Origin: Angustibacter luteus
GTDB lineage: Bacteria; Actinomycetota; Actinomycetes; Actinomycetales; Angustibacteraceae
DNA: 64,000 nt
Reading direction: 5' to 3'
Assembly: GCF_039541115.1 (NCBI RefSeq)
Contig: NZ_BAABFP010000007.1
Span: 336,290 to 400,289 of the forward strand
Program-made: the position numbers and the translations under genes
Shown here: positions 41,615 through 49,225 of the stretch, one piece after another
Layout: the number at the start of each line of letters is the position of its first letter
Numbering within the stretch: position 1 is the stretch's first letter
Notes under the pieces: model-generated
The model's database searches: none
The model's input: only the letters and a program-made list of their open reading frames with translations
Told to the model about the DNA's origin: nothing

Positions 41615-42289
41615 TCAGAGGTCGGCGGGCCGCAGCACGAAGCTGATGCCGTGCGCGATCTGCACGTTCCCCTTGTTGATGTCCAGCTTGCCGGGCACCA
41701 GGAACGGGTTGATGTCGTTGCGGTCGTTGTCGACGAGCTGGACGATGCCGAACCACCGGCTGAGGACGTCGACCTTGAACGTGGCGCCCGGCAGCGCGGT
41801 CTGCAGGACCGCCCCGTCGGAGCGCAGCGCCTGCTTCGCCGTGATCGTGGCGCCCGGCACCACGTGGTAGAGCAGGACGGCCTCGATGGTGTCGATGCCC
41901 AGCGTGGCGGCGGCCGCGAAGACCTGCGCCTCGGCGCGGTACCAGTGCCCGGTCAGGTCAGCCACGAGCACCTGGAAGGCGCGGTCGGTGGGCAGGAACG
42001 CGGTCAGCGGCACCGTGCCGTCGGCCAGGACCGCGACGGGACTGGACGGCTTCGCGGCCAGCACCGCCCCGACGGCGGCGTCCACGATGTCGAAGTCCGA
42101 CCAGTTGCGGTCGAACGAGTGCCCGTCGGCCGCCAGCACGGCGGCGAGGCTGTTCGTGCCCAGCGCGGCCGACGTGGGCCGGGCGCGGTGCTGGGTCGAG
42201 GCGCTCGCCGACGGAGCGACGGCGAGGGCGGTCGCGCCGAGCAGGGCTGCGGCGACGACAGAGGTGATGGAGCGGCGGATCACGGACAC
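41615..42289 (-). CDS. Secreted fasciclin-domain protein
   Basis: 224 residues from GTG 42289 (GGAGG four bases upstream). Signal peptide 1-29 (VSVIRRSITSVVAAALLGAT then APSASA, cut before STQ). Fasciclin core: FTAFLPTDRA-type segment VPLTAFLPTDRAFQVLVADL near 88-107, IEAVLLYHVVPGATI near 132, and VQIAHGISFVLRPADL at the C-terminus. Such domains mediate cell-surface adhesion; MPT70 and MPT83 in mycobacteria are examples. It is divergent from an ECF sigma gene and preceded by a promoter of the same type, so it is a likely target of that sigma. Confidence 0.9.
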   Translation of the reverse strand: MSVIRRSITSVVAAALLGATALAVAPSASASTQHRARPTSAALGTNSLAAVLAADGHSFDRNWSDFDIVDAAVGAVLAAKPSSPVAVLADGTVPLTAFLPTDRAFQVLVADLTGHWYRAEAQVFAAAATLGIDTIEAVLLYHVVPGATITAKQALRSDGAVLQTALPGATFKVDVLSRWFGIVQLVDNDRNDINPFLVPGKLDINKGNVQIAHGISFVLRPADL

Positions 42290-42306
42290 GTTGCCTCCCG
42301 AGCAGG

Positions 42307-42328
42307 GACCCCGCGTCGTTGCGGGGTC
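42307..42328 (-). other. Hairpin in the predicted fasciclin 5' UTR
   Basis: GACCCCGC and GCGGGGTC arms flank GTCGTT (plus strand). It lies 18 bases before the start codon and just ahead of the ribosome site, where it could protect the mRNA or affect translation. Confidence 0.45.
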
Positions 42329-42350
42329 TGGGGTGTTCCGGTCGACCCCT

Positions 42351-42379
42351 CTTCGGCCCGGACGGCTGGCGCGGTTGCA
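42351..42379 (-). promoter_or_regulatory. ECF-type promoter for the fasciclin gene
   Basis: On the minus strand TGCAACC (42379-42373), a 16-base spacer, then CCGAAG (42356-42351). The same -35 and spacing occur on the opposite strand for the sigma gene. CCGAAG is close to the CCGAAT -10 of mycobacterial SigK. Confidence 0.7.
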
Positions 42380-42390
42380 TCGCTCCGCAC

Positions 42391-42419
42391 TGCAACCGGT
42401 CGCGCCCCCCGGTACGAAG
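42391..42419 (+). promoter_or_regulatory. ECF-type promoter for the sigma/anti-sigma operon
   Basis: TGCAACC (42391-42397), 16 bases, then ACGAAG (42414-42419). Start codon GTG 42428 is nine bases downstream, implying a leaderless or nearly leaderless message and autoregulation. Confidence 0.7.
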
Positions 42420-42427
42420 TAGCCATC

Positions 42428-42988
42428 GTGGAGGTGGTGGACGCGCTGGGGCCTCGGCTGGCCAGCGGAGACGAGGCAGCGCTTGAGGAGTGCTACGCCC
42501 TGATCGGTCCCACGGTGCTCGCCTACCTGCGCCGGCACGTCGGCCAGGACGAGGCCGAGGACGTGCTGCAGAGGACGTTCCTGGATGTCTGGCGCGGCTC
42601 GAACCGGTACGACCCGCGGCAGAGCCTGTCGGGCTGGGTGTTCACGATCGCTCGTCGGCGGGCCATCGACACGTTGCGGGGTCGGCACCCCACGGTGGTC
42701 AGCGTCGACGTCCTGCGTGACCTGGTCGGCGAGGACGGCCGCGAGATCGCCGAGCGGTTCGCCTGGGCGGCGGACCTGCGGGCCGCGATGAGCCGCCTGC
42801 CGGACGCCCAGCGCCAGGCCCTCGAGATGGCCTACTTCGAGGACCGCACGCAACGAGACATCGCCCAGGTGCTCGACGTCCCGCTCGGCACGGTGAAGGC
42901 CAGAATGGCCCGCGGGACCAAGGCACTCGGGGAGCTGCTGACGCAGGACGACCCGCCGGCGATGGAGAGGGGAGGTGAGCTCGAGTGA
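42428..42988 (+). CDS. ECF RNA polymerase sigma factor (SigK-like group by context)
   Basis: 186 residues from GTG 42428. Region 2 around residues 20-90 (VLAYLRRHVGQDEAEDVLQR, FTIARRRAIDTLRGRHP) and region 4 at about 120-175 (RLPDAQRQALEMAYFEDRTQ, then VLDVPLGTVKARMARGTKAL). It directs RNA polymerase to a small set of promoters. The gene is followed by an anti-sigma factor with a 4-base overlap and faces a fasciclin gene with a matching promoter, an arrangement like SigK-RskA and MPT70/83 of mycobacteria. Sequence similarity to SigK itself is not proven here. Confidence 0.9.
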   Translation: MEVVDALGPRLASGDEAALEECYALIGPTVLAYLRRHVGQDEAEDVLQRTFLDVWRGSNRYDPRQSLSGWVFTIARRRAIDTLRGRHPTVVSVDVLRDLVGEDGREIAERFAWAADLRAAMSRLPDAQRQALEMAYFEDRTQRDIAQVLDVPLGTVKARMARGTKALGELLTQDDPPAMERGGELE

Positions 42989-43656
42989 GCCACGAGCTGT
43001 CGGACCAGGACCTGCTCGCGCTGCTGCGCGGGGAGCTGGACCGCGCCAGGACGCGGGACGTCGTGCAGCACCTGCGCGAGTGCGAGACCTGTCGCTCGGA
43101 GCTCGTCGAGGTCGCCGCCGTGCACGGCCCGCTCACCGCGGTCGCCCGCCTGCTGCGCACCGAACCGACCCCCGAGGTCGCGGCCGCGCCGCTGCCGGCA
43201 CTCGACGTCCGGCGGCACCGCCGGTTCCCGGTCTGGCTGGCCGCCTGCGCGGCGGCCGTCGTGGTCCTGGTCTGCGGAGCTGTCGGGATCGACCGGTGGC
43301 AGGGTGGCGACGAGGCCGTCCCGACGTCCAGGACCGTTGCGCTGCAACCGGTCACCGGGGAGGGTACGGGCGAGGTCAGCATGTCCGGGACCGCGACGGA
43401 CGACGACCTGACCCGGATGCGGATCACCACCGCCGGGCTCGCACCGGCCGGGGCCGGGCACTTCTACTACGCGTGGCTGCTGGACCCGGTCACCAACAAG
43501 ATGCTGCCGCTCGGCGTCGTCTCGCCCGACGGCTCGACCCGGTTCGACGTCTCCGACGACCTGGTCAGCCGCTACCACGCCGTCGACATCAGCCTGCAGG
43601 ACGACGACGGGAACCCCGCGCACTCCGCGACCTCGGTGCTGCGCGCCGGCTACTGA
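42985..43656 (+). CDS. Anti-sigma factor, RskA/zf-HC2 type
   Basis: 223 residues. N-terminal zinc-type anti-sigma domain with H-x3-C-x2-C (VVQHLRECETCRSELVEVAA, residues 26-45), one membrane span near 82-102 (FPVWLAACAAAVVVLVCGAV) and an extracytoplasmic beta domain to the end (HFYYAWLLDPVTNKMLPLGV), as in RskA family proteins. It should hold the upstream ECF sigma factor inactive until the outer part is cut by membrane proteases. GTG start overlaps the sigma stop by four bases. Confidence 0.9.
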   Translation: MSHELSDQDLLALLRGELDRARTRDVVQHLRECETCRSELVEVAAVHGPLTAVARLLRTEPTPEVAAAPLPALDVRRHRRFPVWLAACAAAVVVLVCGAVGIDRWQGGDEAVPTSRTVALQPVTGEGTGEVSMSGTATDDDLTRMRITTAGLAPAGAGHFYYAWLLDPVTNKMLPLGVVSPDGSTRFDVSDDLVSRYHAVDISLQDDDGNPAHSATSVLRAGY

Positions 43657-43678
43657 CCGCCGCGCAGCACCCGGTGGG

Positions 43679-44158
43679 TCAGCGGACCCGGCCGTACCGC
43701 ACGTGCGACGTCCACAGCGGGACCTTCTTGACCCGCTTGCCGGGCCGCGGCGCGTGCCAGACCTTGCCGTGGCCGGCGTAGATGGCCACGTGGTAGACGT
43801 GCTTGCCGTGGAAGAAGAACACCAGGTCCCCGGCTCGCCGTGAGGTCTTGCGGATGTGTGCGGTGGCGTTCCACTGACCCTGGGCCGTGCGGGGCAGCCG
43901 CTTGCCGACCTTGAGGTAGCTCCAGCGGGTCAGGCCGGAGCAGTCGAACGCCTTGGGGCCCTGGGACCCGTGGTGGTACCTGGCGCCCTTGCGGGTCGCC
44001 GCCACCTTGACGGCGTGCATGCCCACGGAGGCGGAGACCGCGGCGTCCGCGGAGCTGCTGCTCAGGGCAGCCAGGGGGATCGCCAGCCCGACGGCCACCG
44101 CAGCGCCGATGACGAGCCGGAAGAGGGCAGGATGAATCACGCGACGGGTCGCGGTCAT
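43679..44158 (-). CDS. Secreted NlpC/P60 peptidase
   Basis: 159 residues. Signal peptide 1-39 (basic start MTATRRVIHPALFRL, hydrophobic core, cleavage near ADA|AV). Catalytic domain: AFDCSGLTRWSY with Cys at about 72, HVYHVAIYAGHGKVW with the His, and a final HAPRPG supplying the third residue. It cleaves peptide cross-links near D-gamma-Glu-mDAP in the wall. No extra wall-binding domain is present. Long structured leader upstream suggests riboswitch control by c-di-AMP, as for other actinobacterial wall hydrolases. Confidence 0.9.
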   Translation of the reverse strand: MTATRRVIHPALFRLVIGAAVAVGLAIPLAALSSSSADAAVSASVGMHAVKVAATRKGARYHHGSQGPKAFDCSGLTRWSYLKVGKRLPRTAQGQWNATAHIRKTSRRAGDLVFFFHGKHVYHVAIYAGHGKVWHAPRPGKRVKKVPLWTSHVRYGRVR

Positions 44159-44165
44159 GGGTACT

Positions 44166-44335
44166 CCAGGTCAGCGCCTGCGAAGCGGGACCTGTCGGGG
44201 TCGGGGACCTGTTCCCCGGTCCACCGTCTGCGAGCCTCGACCTGCGAGGTTCCAGCGGTGTCCTTACCCCCAAGAGCTGCCATGGTGCACGGCCGCTCGA
44301 ACTACCTGGGCGCTCCGTACCTGCCACCAACGCGT
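44166..44335 (-). ncRNA. Probable c-di-AMP (ydaO-yuaA) riboswitch
   Basis: On the minus strand the leader contains, in order, GGTACGGAGCGCCCA, TTGGGGGTAAGGAC and CCCCGACAGGTCCCGCTTCG followed by CAGGCG. These resemble the conserved blocks GGUACGGGGGACCCA, UUGGGGUGAAUC and CCCGACAGCUAACCUCG-CAGGCG of the ydaO class. It ends just before the NlpC/P60 gene, a common target. Boundaries are approximate. Pattern recognised by eye, not by covariance model. Confidence 0.6.
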
Positions 44336-44340
44336 CGTGT

Positions 44341-44397
44341 AGACGACTCCCTGGTGCCGTGACAGGTCTCGGCGTGACACCAGGCGCCCCGTCGTCT
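44341..44397 (-). other. Structured stem-loop upstream of the riboswitch
   Basis: AGACGAC (44341-44347) pairs with GTCGTCT (44391-44397) and CTGGTG (44351-44356) with CACCAG (44378-44383), making a long interrupted stem. It may be part of the leader, or a terminator for other transcripts. Confidence 0.4.
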
Positions 44398-44494
44398 GAC
44401 GAGGGCTTGCAGGTGTCATCGGCGGCGCCGGGCGATCGCTGAAGCCTTTGTGGTCGAGGTCACCTCGAAGTCGACCGGTTCGGAGTAGCGGGGT

Positions 44495-44514
44495 TGAGCA
44501 CGAATCCGTGCTCA
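44495..44514 (-). terminator. Hairpin at the end of tesB
   Basis: TGAGCACG and CGTGCTCA form an 8-bp stem with a four-base loop; the tesB stop codon is part of it. No T-run follows. Confidence 0.5.
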
Positions 44515-45426
44515 GCTGATCAGCTCGGCGGGGACCCGCAGCATGCCCTCCTGCGCCACCGACGCGACCAGCCGTCCGTCCTGGCTGAAGATCCGTCCGA
44601 TCCCCAACCCCCGCGCGCCGGACGCCGACGGGCTGGCCTGCACGTACAGCAGCCACTCGTCGACCCGCACCGGCCGGTGCCACCACATGGCGTGGTCCAG
44701 GCTGGCGGCCTTCAGGCCCGGCGTGGCCCAGGTGCCGCCGTGCCGGCGCAGTACCGACTCCAGCAGCGTGTAGTCGCTCGCGTAGCCGAGCACCGCCCGG
44801 TGCAGCAGCGGGTCGTCGGGCATCGCGGACGGCGTCCGCATCCAGACCGCGTTGCGGGCCACCCGCTCGGGGTCGGCCTCCCAGTACAGCGGCGACTGGA
44901 CGTGCCGCAGGTCCATCGGGCGCTCGCGCGCCCAGTACTGGGCGACCGGGTGGTCGATGTGCCCGAGGAGCTCGACCGTGGTGGGCAGCTCGTCCGGGCC
45001 CGGGACGTCGGGCATCGGGTCCTGGTGGTCCAGCCCGGGCGCCTCGTCCTGGAACGAGGCGATCATCGACAGGATCGGCTTGCCGAACTGGATGGCGTGC
45101 ACCCGCCGGGCGCTGAACGAGCGGCCGTCACGCAGCCGCTCCACGGCGAACGTGATGGGCTCGCTGGAGTCCCCGGGCCGCAGGAAGTAGCCGTGCATCG
45201 AGTGGACGTCGCGCCCGGGCTCGACCGTTCGACCGGCCGCCACCAGGGTCTGGCCGAGCACCTGGCCGCCGAAGACCCGCCCGTGCGGCTGGCGCTGGCT
45301 CTCGCCGACGAAGAGGTCCTGGCCGTGCTCGTCCTGACCGTGCGGGGCGAGGTCGAGCACCTGCAGCAGGCTGCCCAGCAGCTGGGCGCCGTCCCCGTCC
45401 GGCTCCGGCGTCGTCCGCTCGCTCAC
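44512..45426 (-). CDS. tesB: Acyl-CoA thioesterase II (TesB family)
   Basis: 304 residues from GTG 45426 (GTGA overlap with the TetR stop). Double hotdog fold: first half RVFGGQVLGQTLVAAGRTV near 50, then SMHGYFLRPGDSSEPI; second half LGYASDYTLLESVL and ASLDHAMWWHRPVRVDEWLL near 245-264, where Asp, Thr/Ser and Gln active-site residues lie. It hydrolyses medium and long acyl-CoA. Co-transcribed with a TetR regulator, opposite a beta-oxidation operon. Confidence 0.92.
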   Translation of the reverse strand: MSERTTPEPDGDGAQLLGSLLQVLDLAPHGQDEHGQDLFVGESQRQPHGRVFGGQVLGQTLVAAGRTVEPGRDVHSMHGYFLRPGDSSEPITFAVERLRDGRSFSARRVHAIQFGKPILSMIASFQDEAPGLDHQDPMPDVPGPDELPTTVELLGHIDHPVAQYWARERPMDLRHVQSPLYWEADPERVARNAVWMRTPSAMPDDPLLHRAVLGYASDYTLLESVLRRHGGTWATPGLKAASLDHAMWWHRPVRVDEWLLYVQASPSASGARGLGIGRIFSQDGRLVASVAQEGMLRVPAELIS

Positions 45427-46139
45427 GTGTCCTCCGTCGTCCTGGCCGTCGCGCTGGCTGCCGTGCTGGCCGTCGTGCTGGCCGTCGTGCTGCTGGCGCC
45501 CAGCATGCGCAGGGCCAGCCTGCCGTACAGGGCGGCGACGTCCTCCGGCGACTCCCGGCCGGCGGGGTCGAACCAGCGGGCCACGTCGATGCACAGCGAC
45601 AGGACGGCGCGGGTCACCCCGTGCGGGTCGTCGACGGCGAGCTCGCCGGCCTCGACCCCGCGGCGCACCTCGCCCTCGACGAGGGACTCGATCGAGCGCC
45701 GCATCCGGGCCACCTCGGCGCGGTCCTGCGCGCTCAGGGCACCGAGCTCGTACTGGACGACGCGGGCGACCTTGTGGTGCCGGGCGTGCCAGGCGGTGAA
45801 GGTCTGCACGAAGTGCTCCAGGCGCTCCGCGCTGCCGCCAGGCACCTCGGGTACGTCGGGTCGATCGGGCAGGTCGGGTGGGTCGGTGGCCAGCGAGGCC
45901 CGGACGAGCTGCAGAGCGCCCTCGTGGCCGAGCAGGCTGACCTGCGCCAGCACGGCCGCCTTGCTCGGGTAGTGCACGTACAGACCGGCGGGGGACAGGC
46001 CGGCCGCGACGGCGATGTCGCGCGTCGTGGTGGCGTGGAACCCGCGGTCGGCGAACGCCTCGACGGCGGCCTCGACGATGCGTCGGGAGGTCTCGTTCAG
46101 GCCGACGAACGCGCCGGACTCGAGTGCTCCGGTGGTCAC
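45423..46139 (-). CDS. TetR-family regulator of the acyl-CoA genes
   Basis: 238 residues. HTH at about 18-62 (RRIVEAAVEAFADRGFHATT, then DIAVAAGLSPAGLYVHYPSK). The ligand domain is helical with a Pro/Asp-rich loop (PPDLPDRPDVPEVP). The C-terminus ends in a Ser/Thr/Ala repeat (STTASTTASTAASATARTTE), encoded by a 12-base direct repeat near 45462-45490. It lies divergent from the acyl-CoA dehydrogenase operon with an operator-like dyad between, so it probably senses an acyl-CoA and represses both units. Confidence 0.9.
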   Translation of the reverse strand: MTTGALESGAFVGLNETSRRIVEAAVEAFADRGFHATTTRDIAVAAGLSPAGLYVHYPSKAAVLAQVSLLGHEGALQLVRASLATDPPDLPDRPDVPEVPGGSAERLEHFVQTFTAWHARHHKVARVVQYELGALSAQDRAEVARMRRSIESLVEGEVRRGVEAGELAVDDPHGVTRAVLSLCIDVARWFDPAGRESPEDVAALYGRLALRMLGASSTTASTTASTAASATARTTEDT

Positions 46140-46217
46140 GCGAACCCCCTCGCAGGTGTCGTCCGACCGCTTGGCAGACCGCTTGACAGGGTGCGGCTGG
46201 TTCGGGAGGCTAGCAGG

Positions 46218-46231
46218 TAAGCAAGCGCTTA
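46218..46231. promoter_or_regulatory. Probable TetR operator (TAAGCAAGCGCTTA)
   Basis: A dyad TAAGC-N4-GCTTA lies between the divergent tetR and acyl-CoA dehydrogenase genes, 24 bases before the latter's start. TTGACA at 46183 may be the -35 of the rightward promoter. Confidence 0.6.
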
Positions 46232-46254
46232 GTCACCACCTTCTGGAGGTCCCG

Positions 46255-47400
46255 GTGCGCCGCACCCTGTTCAGCGAAGAGCACGAGGCGCTGCGCGCCA
46301 CGGCCAAGGAGTTCCTGGCCCGTCATGTGATCCCGCACCAGGACGAGTTCATCGAGAACCGCGGCCTGCCGCGCGAGTTCTGGCTCGAGGCCGGCAAGCA
46401 GGGACTGCTCGGCCTGCACATCCCCGACGAGTGGGGCGGCGGCGGCAGCGAGGACTACCTGTTCGGCGTCGCGGTGGCCGAGGAGTTCGCCAAGGTGTCG
46501 GCGTCCATCTCGTCGTGTTTCGGCATCCACGGCAGCGTGTGCGCGCCGTACCTGACCGAGCTGACGACCGACGAGCAGAAGGCGCGGTGGCTGCCCCGGT
46601 TCTGCACGGGCGAGCTGGTCTGCGCGATCGCGATGACCGAGCCCAGCGGCGGCTCCGACCTCGCGGCGCTCAAGACCAACGCCGTGCGCGACGGTGACGA
46701 CTGGATCCTCAACGGCTCCAAGACGTTCATCACCAACGGCTACAGCGCCGACCTGGTGATCGTCGCCGCCCGCACCGACCCGTCGAAGGGCGCCCGCGGC
46801 ATCACGTTGTTCGGCGTCGAGACCGGCATGGAGGGCTTCACCCGCGGCCGCAAGCTCGACAAGGTCGGCCAGACCGAGTCCGACACCGCCGAGCTGTTCT
46901 TCCAGGACGTGCGGGTGCCGGACGCGCTGCGCATCGGCGAGGAGGGTCAGGGCTTCATCTCGATGATGGAGCGGCTGGTGCAGGAGCGCGTCGGCGCGGC
47001 CCTGGCGAACATCGCGCACGCCTCGCAGATCCTGGACGAGACGATCGAGTACGTGAAGCAGCGCAAGGCCTTCGGCCAGTCCGTGGGATCGTTCCAGCAC
47101 AACAAGTTCAAGGTGGCCGAGCTGAAGACGAAGGTCGACGTCACCCAGGCGTTCGTCGACAAGTGCATCGTGCTGTTCGCCCAGGGCGACCTGTCGTCGG
47201 CCGAGGCGGCCGAGGCCAAGTGGTGGAGCGCCCAGGTGCAGAACGACGTGCTCGACGAGTGCGTGCAGCTCTACGGCGGCTACGGCTACATGAACGAGTA
47301 CCGCGTGGCACGCGCCTGGCGGGACGCCCGGGTCACCAAGATCTGGGCCGGCTCGAACGAGATCATGAAGGAGCTCATCGGCCGGGACCTGGGCCTGTGA
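46255..47400 (+). CDS. Acyl-CoA dehydrogenase
   Basis: 381 residues from GTG 46255 with TGGAGGT upstream. Family landmarks: AIAMTEPSGGSDLAALKTNA near 123 (FAD/substrate loop), NGSKTFITNGYSADLVIVAA near 152, LVQERVGAALANIAHASQIL near 240 and, at the end, GGYGYMNEYRVARAWRDARV with catalytic Glu in 'GYMNEY', followed by KIWAGSNEIMKELIGRDLGL. Oxidises acyl-CoA to enoyl-CoA. Closest in pattern to long-chain enzymes. First gene of an operon with two SDRs and a quinone oxidoreductase. Confidence 0.93.
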   Translation: MRRTLFSEEHEALRATAKEFLARHVIPHQDEFIENRGLPREFWLEAGKQGLLGLHIPDEWGGGGSEDYLFGVAVAEEFAKVSASISSCFGIHGSVCAPYLTELTTDEQKARWLPRFCTGELVCAIAMTEPSGGSDLAALKTNAVRDGDDWILNGSKTFITNGYSADLVIVAARTDPSKGARGITLFGVETGMEGFTRGRKLDKVGQTESDTAELFFQDVRVPDALRIGEEGQGFISMMERLVQERVGAALANIAHASQILDETIEYVKQRKAFGQSVGSFQHNKFKVAELKTKVDVTQAFVDKCIVLFAQGDLSSAEAAEAKWWSAQVQNDVLDECVQLYGGYGYMNEYRVARAWRDARVTKIWAGSNEIMKELIGRDLGL

Positions 47401-47441
47401 CCGGGGCTGTGACCGGGCCTGTGACCGGGCCTGTGACCGGG
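47394..47441 (+). repeat. Four 12-bp tandem repeats at the gene junction
   Basis: CCTGTGACCGGG occurs four times (second copy begins with G). The first copy holds both the stop of the dehydrogenase gene and GTG of the SDR gene; the rest encode VTGP repeats. Slippage would alter the SDR N-terminus by four residues at a time without loss of frame. Confidence 0.9.
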
Positions 47442-48200
47442 CCGGTGCGCCGCTTCGAGGGCAAGACCGCGATCGTCACCGGAGCCTCCCGCGGCATCGG
47501 CCTCGGCATCGCCGAGCGCCTGGTGGCCGAGGGTGCCACGGTGGTGATCACCGCTCGCAACCCCGACGCGCTGGACGAGGCGGTGGCGGCGCTCGGTGGC
47601 CCGGCCGTCGCGCTGGCCGTGGCCGGCCGCTCGGACGACGCCGACCACCGGGCCGAGACGGTCGAGCGGGCGGTCGCCACCTTCGGCGGTCTGGACTTCC
47701 TGGTGAACAACACCGGCATCAACCCGGTCGCCGGCCCGTTGCTGGACCTCGACCTCGACGCCGGCCGCAAGATCGCCGAGACCAACATCGTCTCGACCCT
47801 GGCCTGGACCCAGCTCGCCGTAAAGGCGGGCATCGGCGAGCGGCGCGGGGCCGTGGTCAACATCTCGTCGATCGCCGGCGTGCAGCCCGCCCCCGGGATC
47901 GCGTTCTACGGCGCCAGCAAGGCCGCCGTCATCTCGCTGACCGAGTCGCTGTCGATCGAGCTCGCGCCGAACGTGCGGGTGAACGCGGTCGCGCCGGCCA
48001 TCGTCAAGACCAAGTTCGCCGAGATGCTCTACGCGCACGACGAGGAGCGTGTGGCCCGGCACTACCCGCTGAAGCGGCTGGGACTGCCCGCCGACATTGC
48101 CGGGCCCGTCGCGTTCCTGCTCTCGGACGACGCGGGCTGGGTCACCGGCCAGACCATCGTGGTCGACGGCGGCATCAGCAAGTCGGGTGGCCTCGGATGA
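47397..48200 (+). CDS. Short-chain dehydrogenase/reductase 1
   Basis: 267 residues if GTG 47397 (overlapping the previous stop) is used; in-frame GTGs at 47409, 47421, 47433 and 47445 are also possible. Rossmann features: TAIVTGASRGIGLGIAERLV (TGxxxGxG) near 23-42, NNTG near 103, catalytic Ser in VVNISSIAG near 145 and YGASK near 160. NAD(P)-dependent alcohol or beta-hydroxyacyl-CoA dehydrogenase; the neighbourhood suggests a 3-hydroxyacyl-CoA substrate. Confidence 0.9.
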   Translation: MTGAVTGPVTGPVTGPVRRFEGKTAIVTGASRGIGLGIAERLVAEGATVVITARNPDALDEAVAALGGPAVALAVAGRSDDADHRAETVERAVATFGGLDFLVNNTGINPVAGPLLDLDLDAGRKIAETNIVSTLAWTQLAVKAGIGERRGAVVNISSIAGVQPAPGIAFYGASKAAVISLTESLSIELAPNVRVNAVAPAIVKTKFAEMLYAHDEERVARHYPLKRLGLPADIAGPVAFLLSDDAGWVTGQTIVVDGGISKSGGLG

Positions 48201-49225
48201 GTGACGGACCCGCTGTGCCGCACACGATGCAGGCCTGGCAGGTCGTCCAGCACGGTGCCCCCGCGGACGCCCTGGAGCGGCGCGAGGTACCGGTGCCGGC
48301 GATCGGACCGGGGGAGGTGCTCGTCGAGGTCGCGGCCTGCGCGCTGAACTACCCCGACACCATGCTGGCCGCGGGGACGTACCAGCTGCGGCCGGAGCTG
48401 CCGTTCACCCCCGGCATCGAGCTCTGCGGAACCGTTGCGGCCGTGGGCGAGGGCGTCGAGACGCTCGCCGTGGGCGACCGCGTGCTCGGCACGCCGAACC
48501 TGCCGCACGGCGCGCTCGCGGACTACGCGGTGATGTCGGCCGTGACCGCCTTCCCGGCGCCGGAGGCGCTCGACGACGCCCAGGCCGCCGCCCTGTACGT
48601 CGGCTACCAGACGGGCTGGTTCGGGCTGCACCGGCGAGCCGGTCTGCTGGCCGGTGAGACGCTGCTCGTGCACGCCGCGGCCGGGGGGGTCGGCAGCGCC
48701 GCCGTCCAGCTCGGCAAGGCCGCCGGCGCCCGCGTGGTCGCGGTCGTCGGGGGAGCGGAGAAGGCCGAGGTCGCCTGGGAGCTGGGCGCCGACGAGGTCG
48801 TGGACCGGCACGCCGCAGGCGATCTCGCGGGGCTGGTCGGCGCCCTCAAGGCGGCCTGCGGCCCGGGCGGCGCGGACGTCGTCTACGACCCCGTCGGCGG
48901 GGACGCGTTCGCCGCCTCCACCAAGGTGGTTGCGTTCGAGGGGCGGATCGTCGTCGTCGGCTTCACCAGCGGCACGGTGCCGCAGGCCGCCCTGAACCAC
49001 GCCCTGGTGAAGAACTACGGCGTCCTGGGCCTGCACTGGGGCCTGTACGTGCAGCACGACCCGGGTGCCGTGCGGCACGCCCAGCAACAGGTCAACGACC
49101 TCGTGGCCGCCGGGCTCGTCCAGCCTCTCGTGTCCGAGCGGATCGCTGCGGCGGCCGTGCCCGACGCGTTGGCCCGGCTCGCGGCCGGCCGCACGACCGG
49201 CCGGGTGGTGGTCGTCCGTGACTGA
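48197..49225 (+). CDS. Quinone oxidoreductase-like MDR protein
   Basis: 342 residues. GroES-like N-terminal part (PGEVLVEVAACALNYPDTML, PGIELCGTVAAVGEG) and a Rossmann part with LLVHAAAGGVGSAAVQLGKA near 155-174. Zinc ligands of alcohol dehydrogenases are absent, as in NADPH:quinone oxidoreductases (QOR). Could reduce enoyl or quinone substrates. 4-base overlap with the upstream SDR shows co-translation. Confidence 0.9.
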   Translation: MSDGPAVPHTMQAWQVVQHGAPADALERREVPVPAIGPGEVLVEVAACALNYPDTMLAAGTYQLRPELPFTPGIELCGTVAAVGEGVETLAVGDRVLGTPNLPHGALADYAVMSAVTAFPAPEALDDAQAAALYVGYQTGWFGLHRRAGLLAGETLLVHAAAGGVGSAAVQLGKAAGARVVAVVGGAEKAEVAWELGADEVVDRHAAGDLAGLVGALKAACGPGGADVVYDPVGGDAFAASTKVVAFEGRIVVVGFTSGTVPQAALNHALVKNYGVLGLHWGLYVQHDPGAVRHAQQQVNDLVAAGLVQPLVSERIAAAAVPDALARLAAGRTTGRVVVVRD

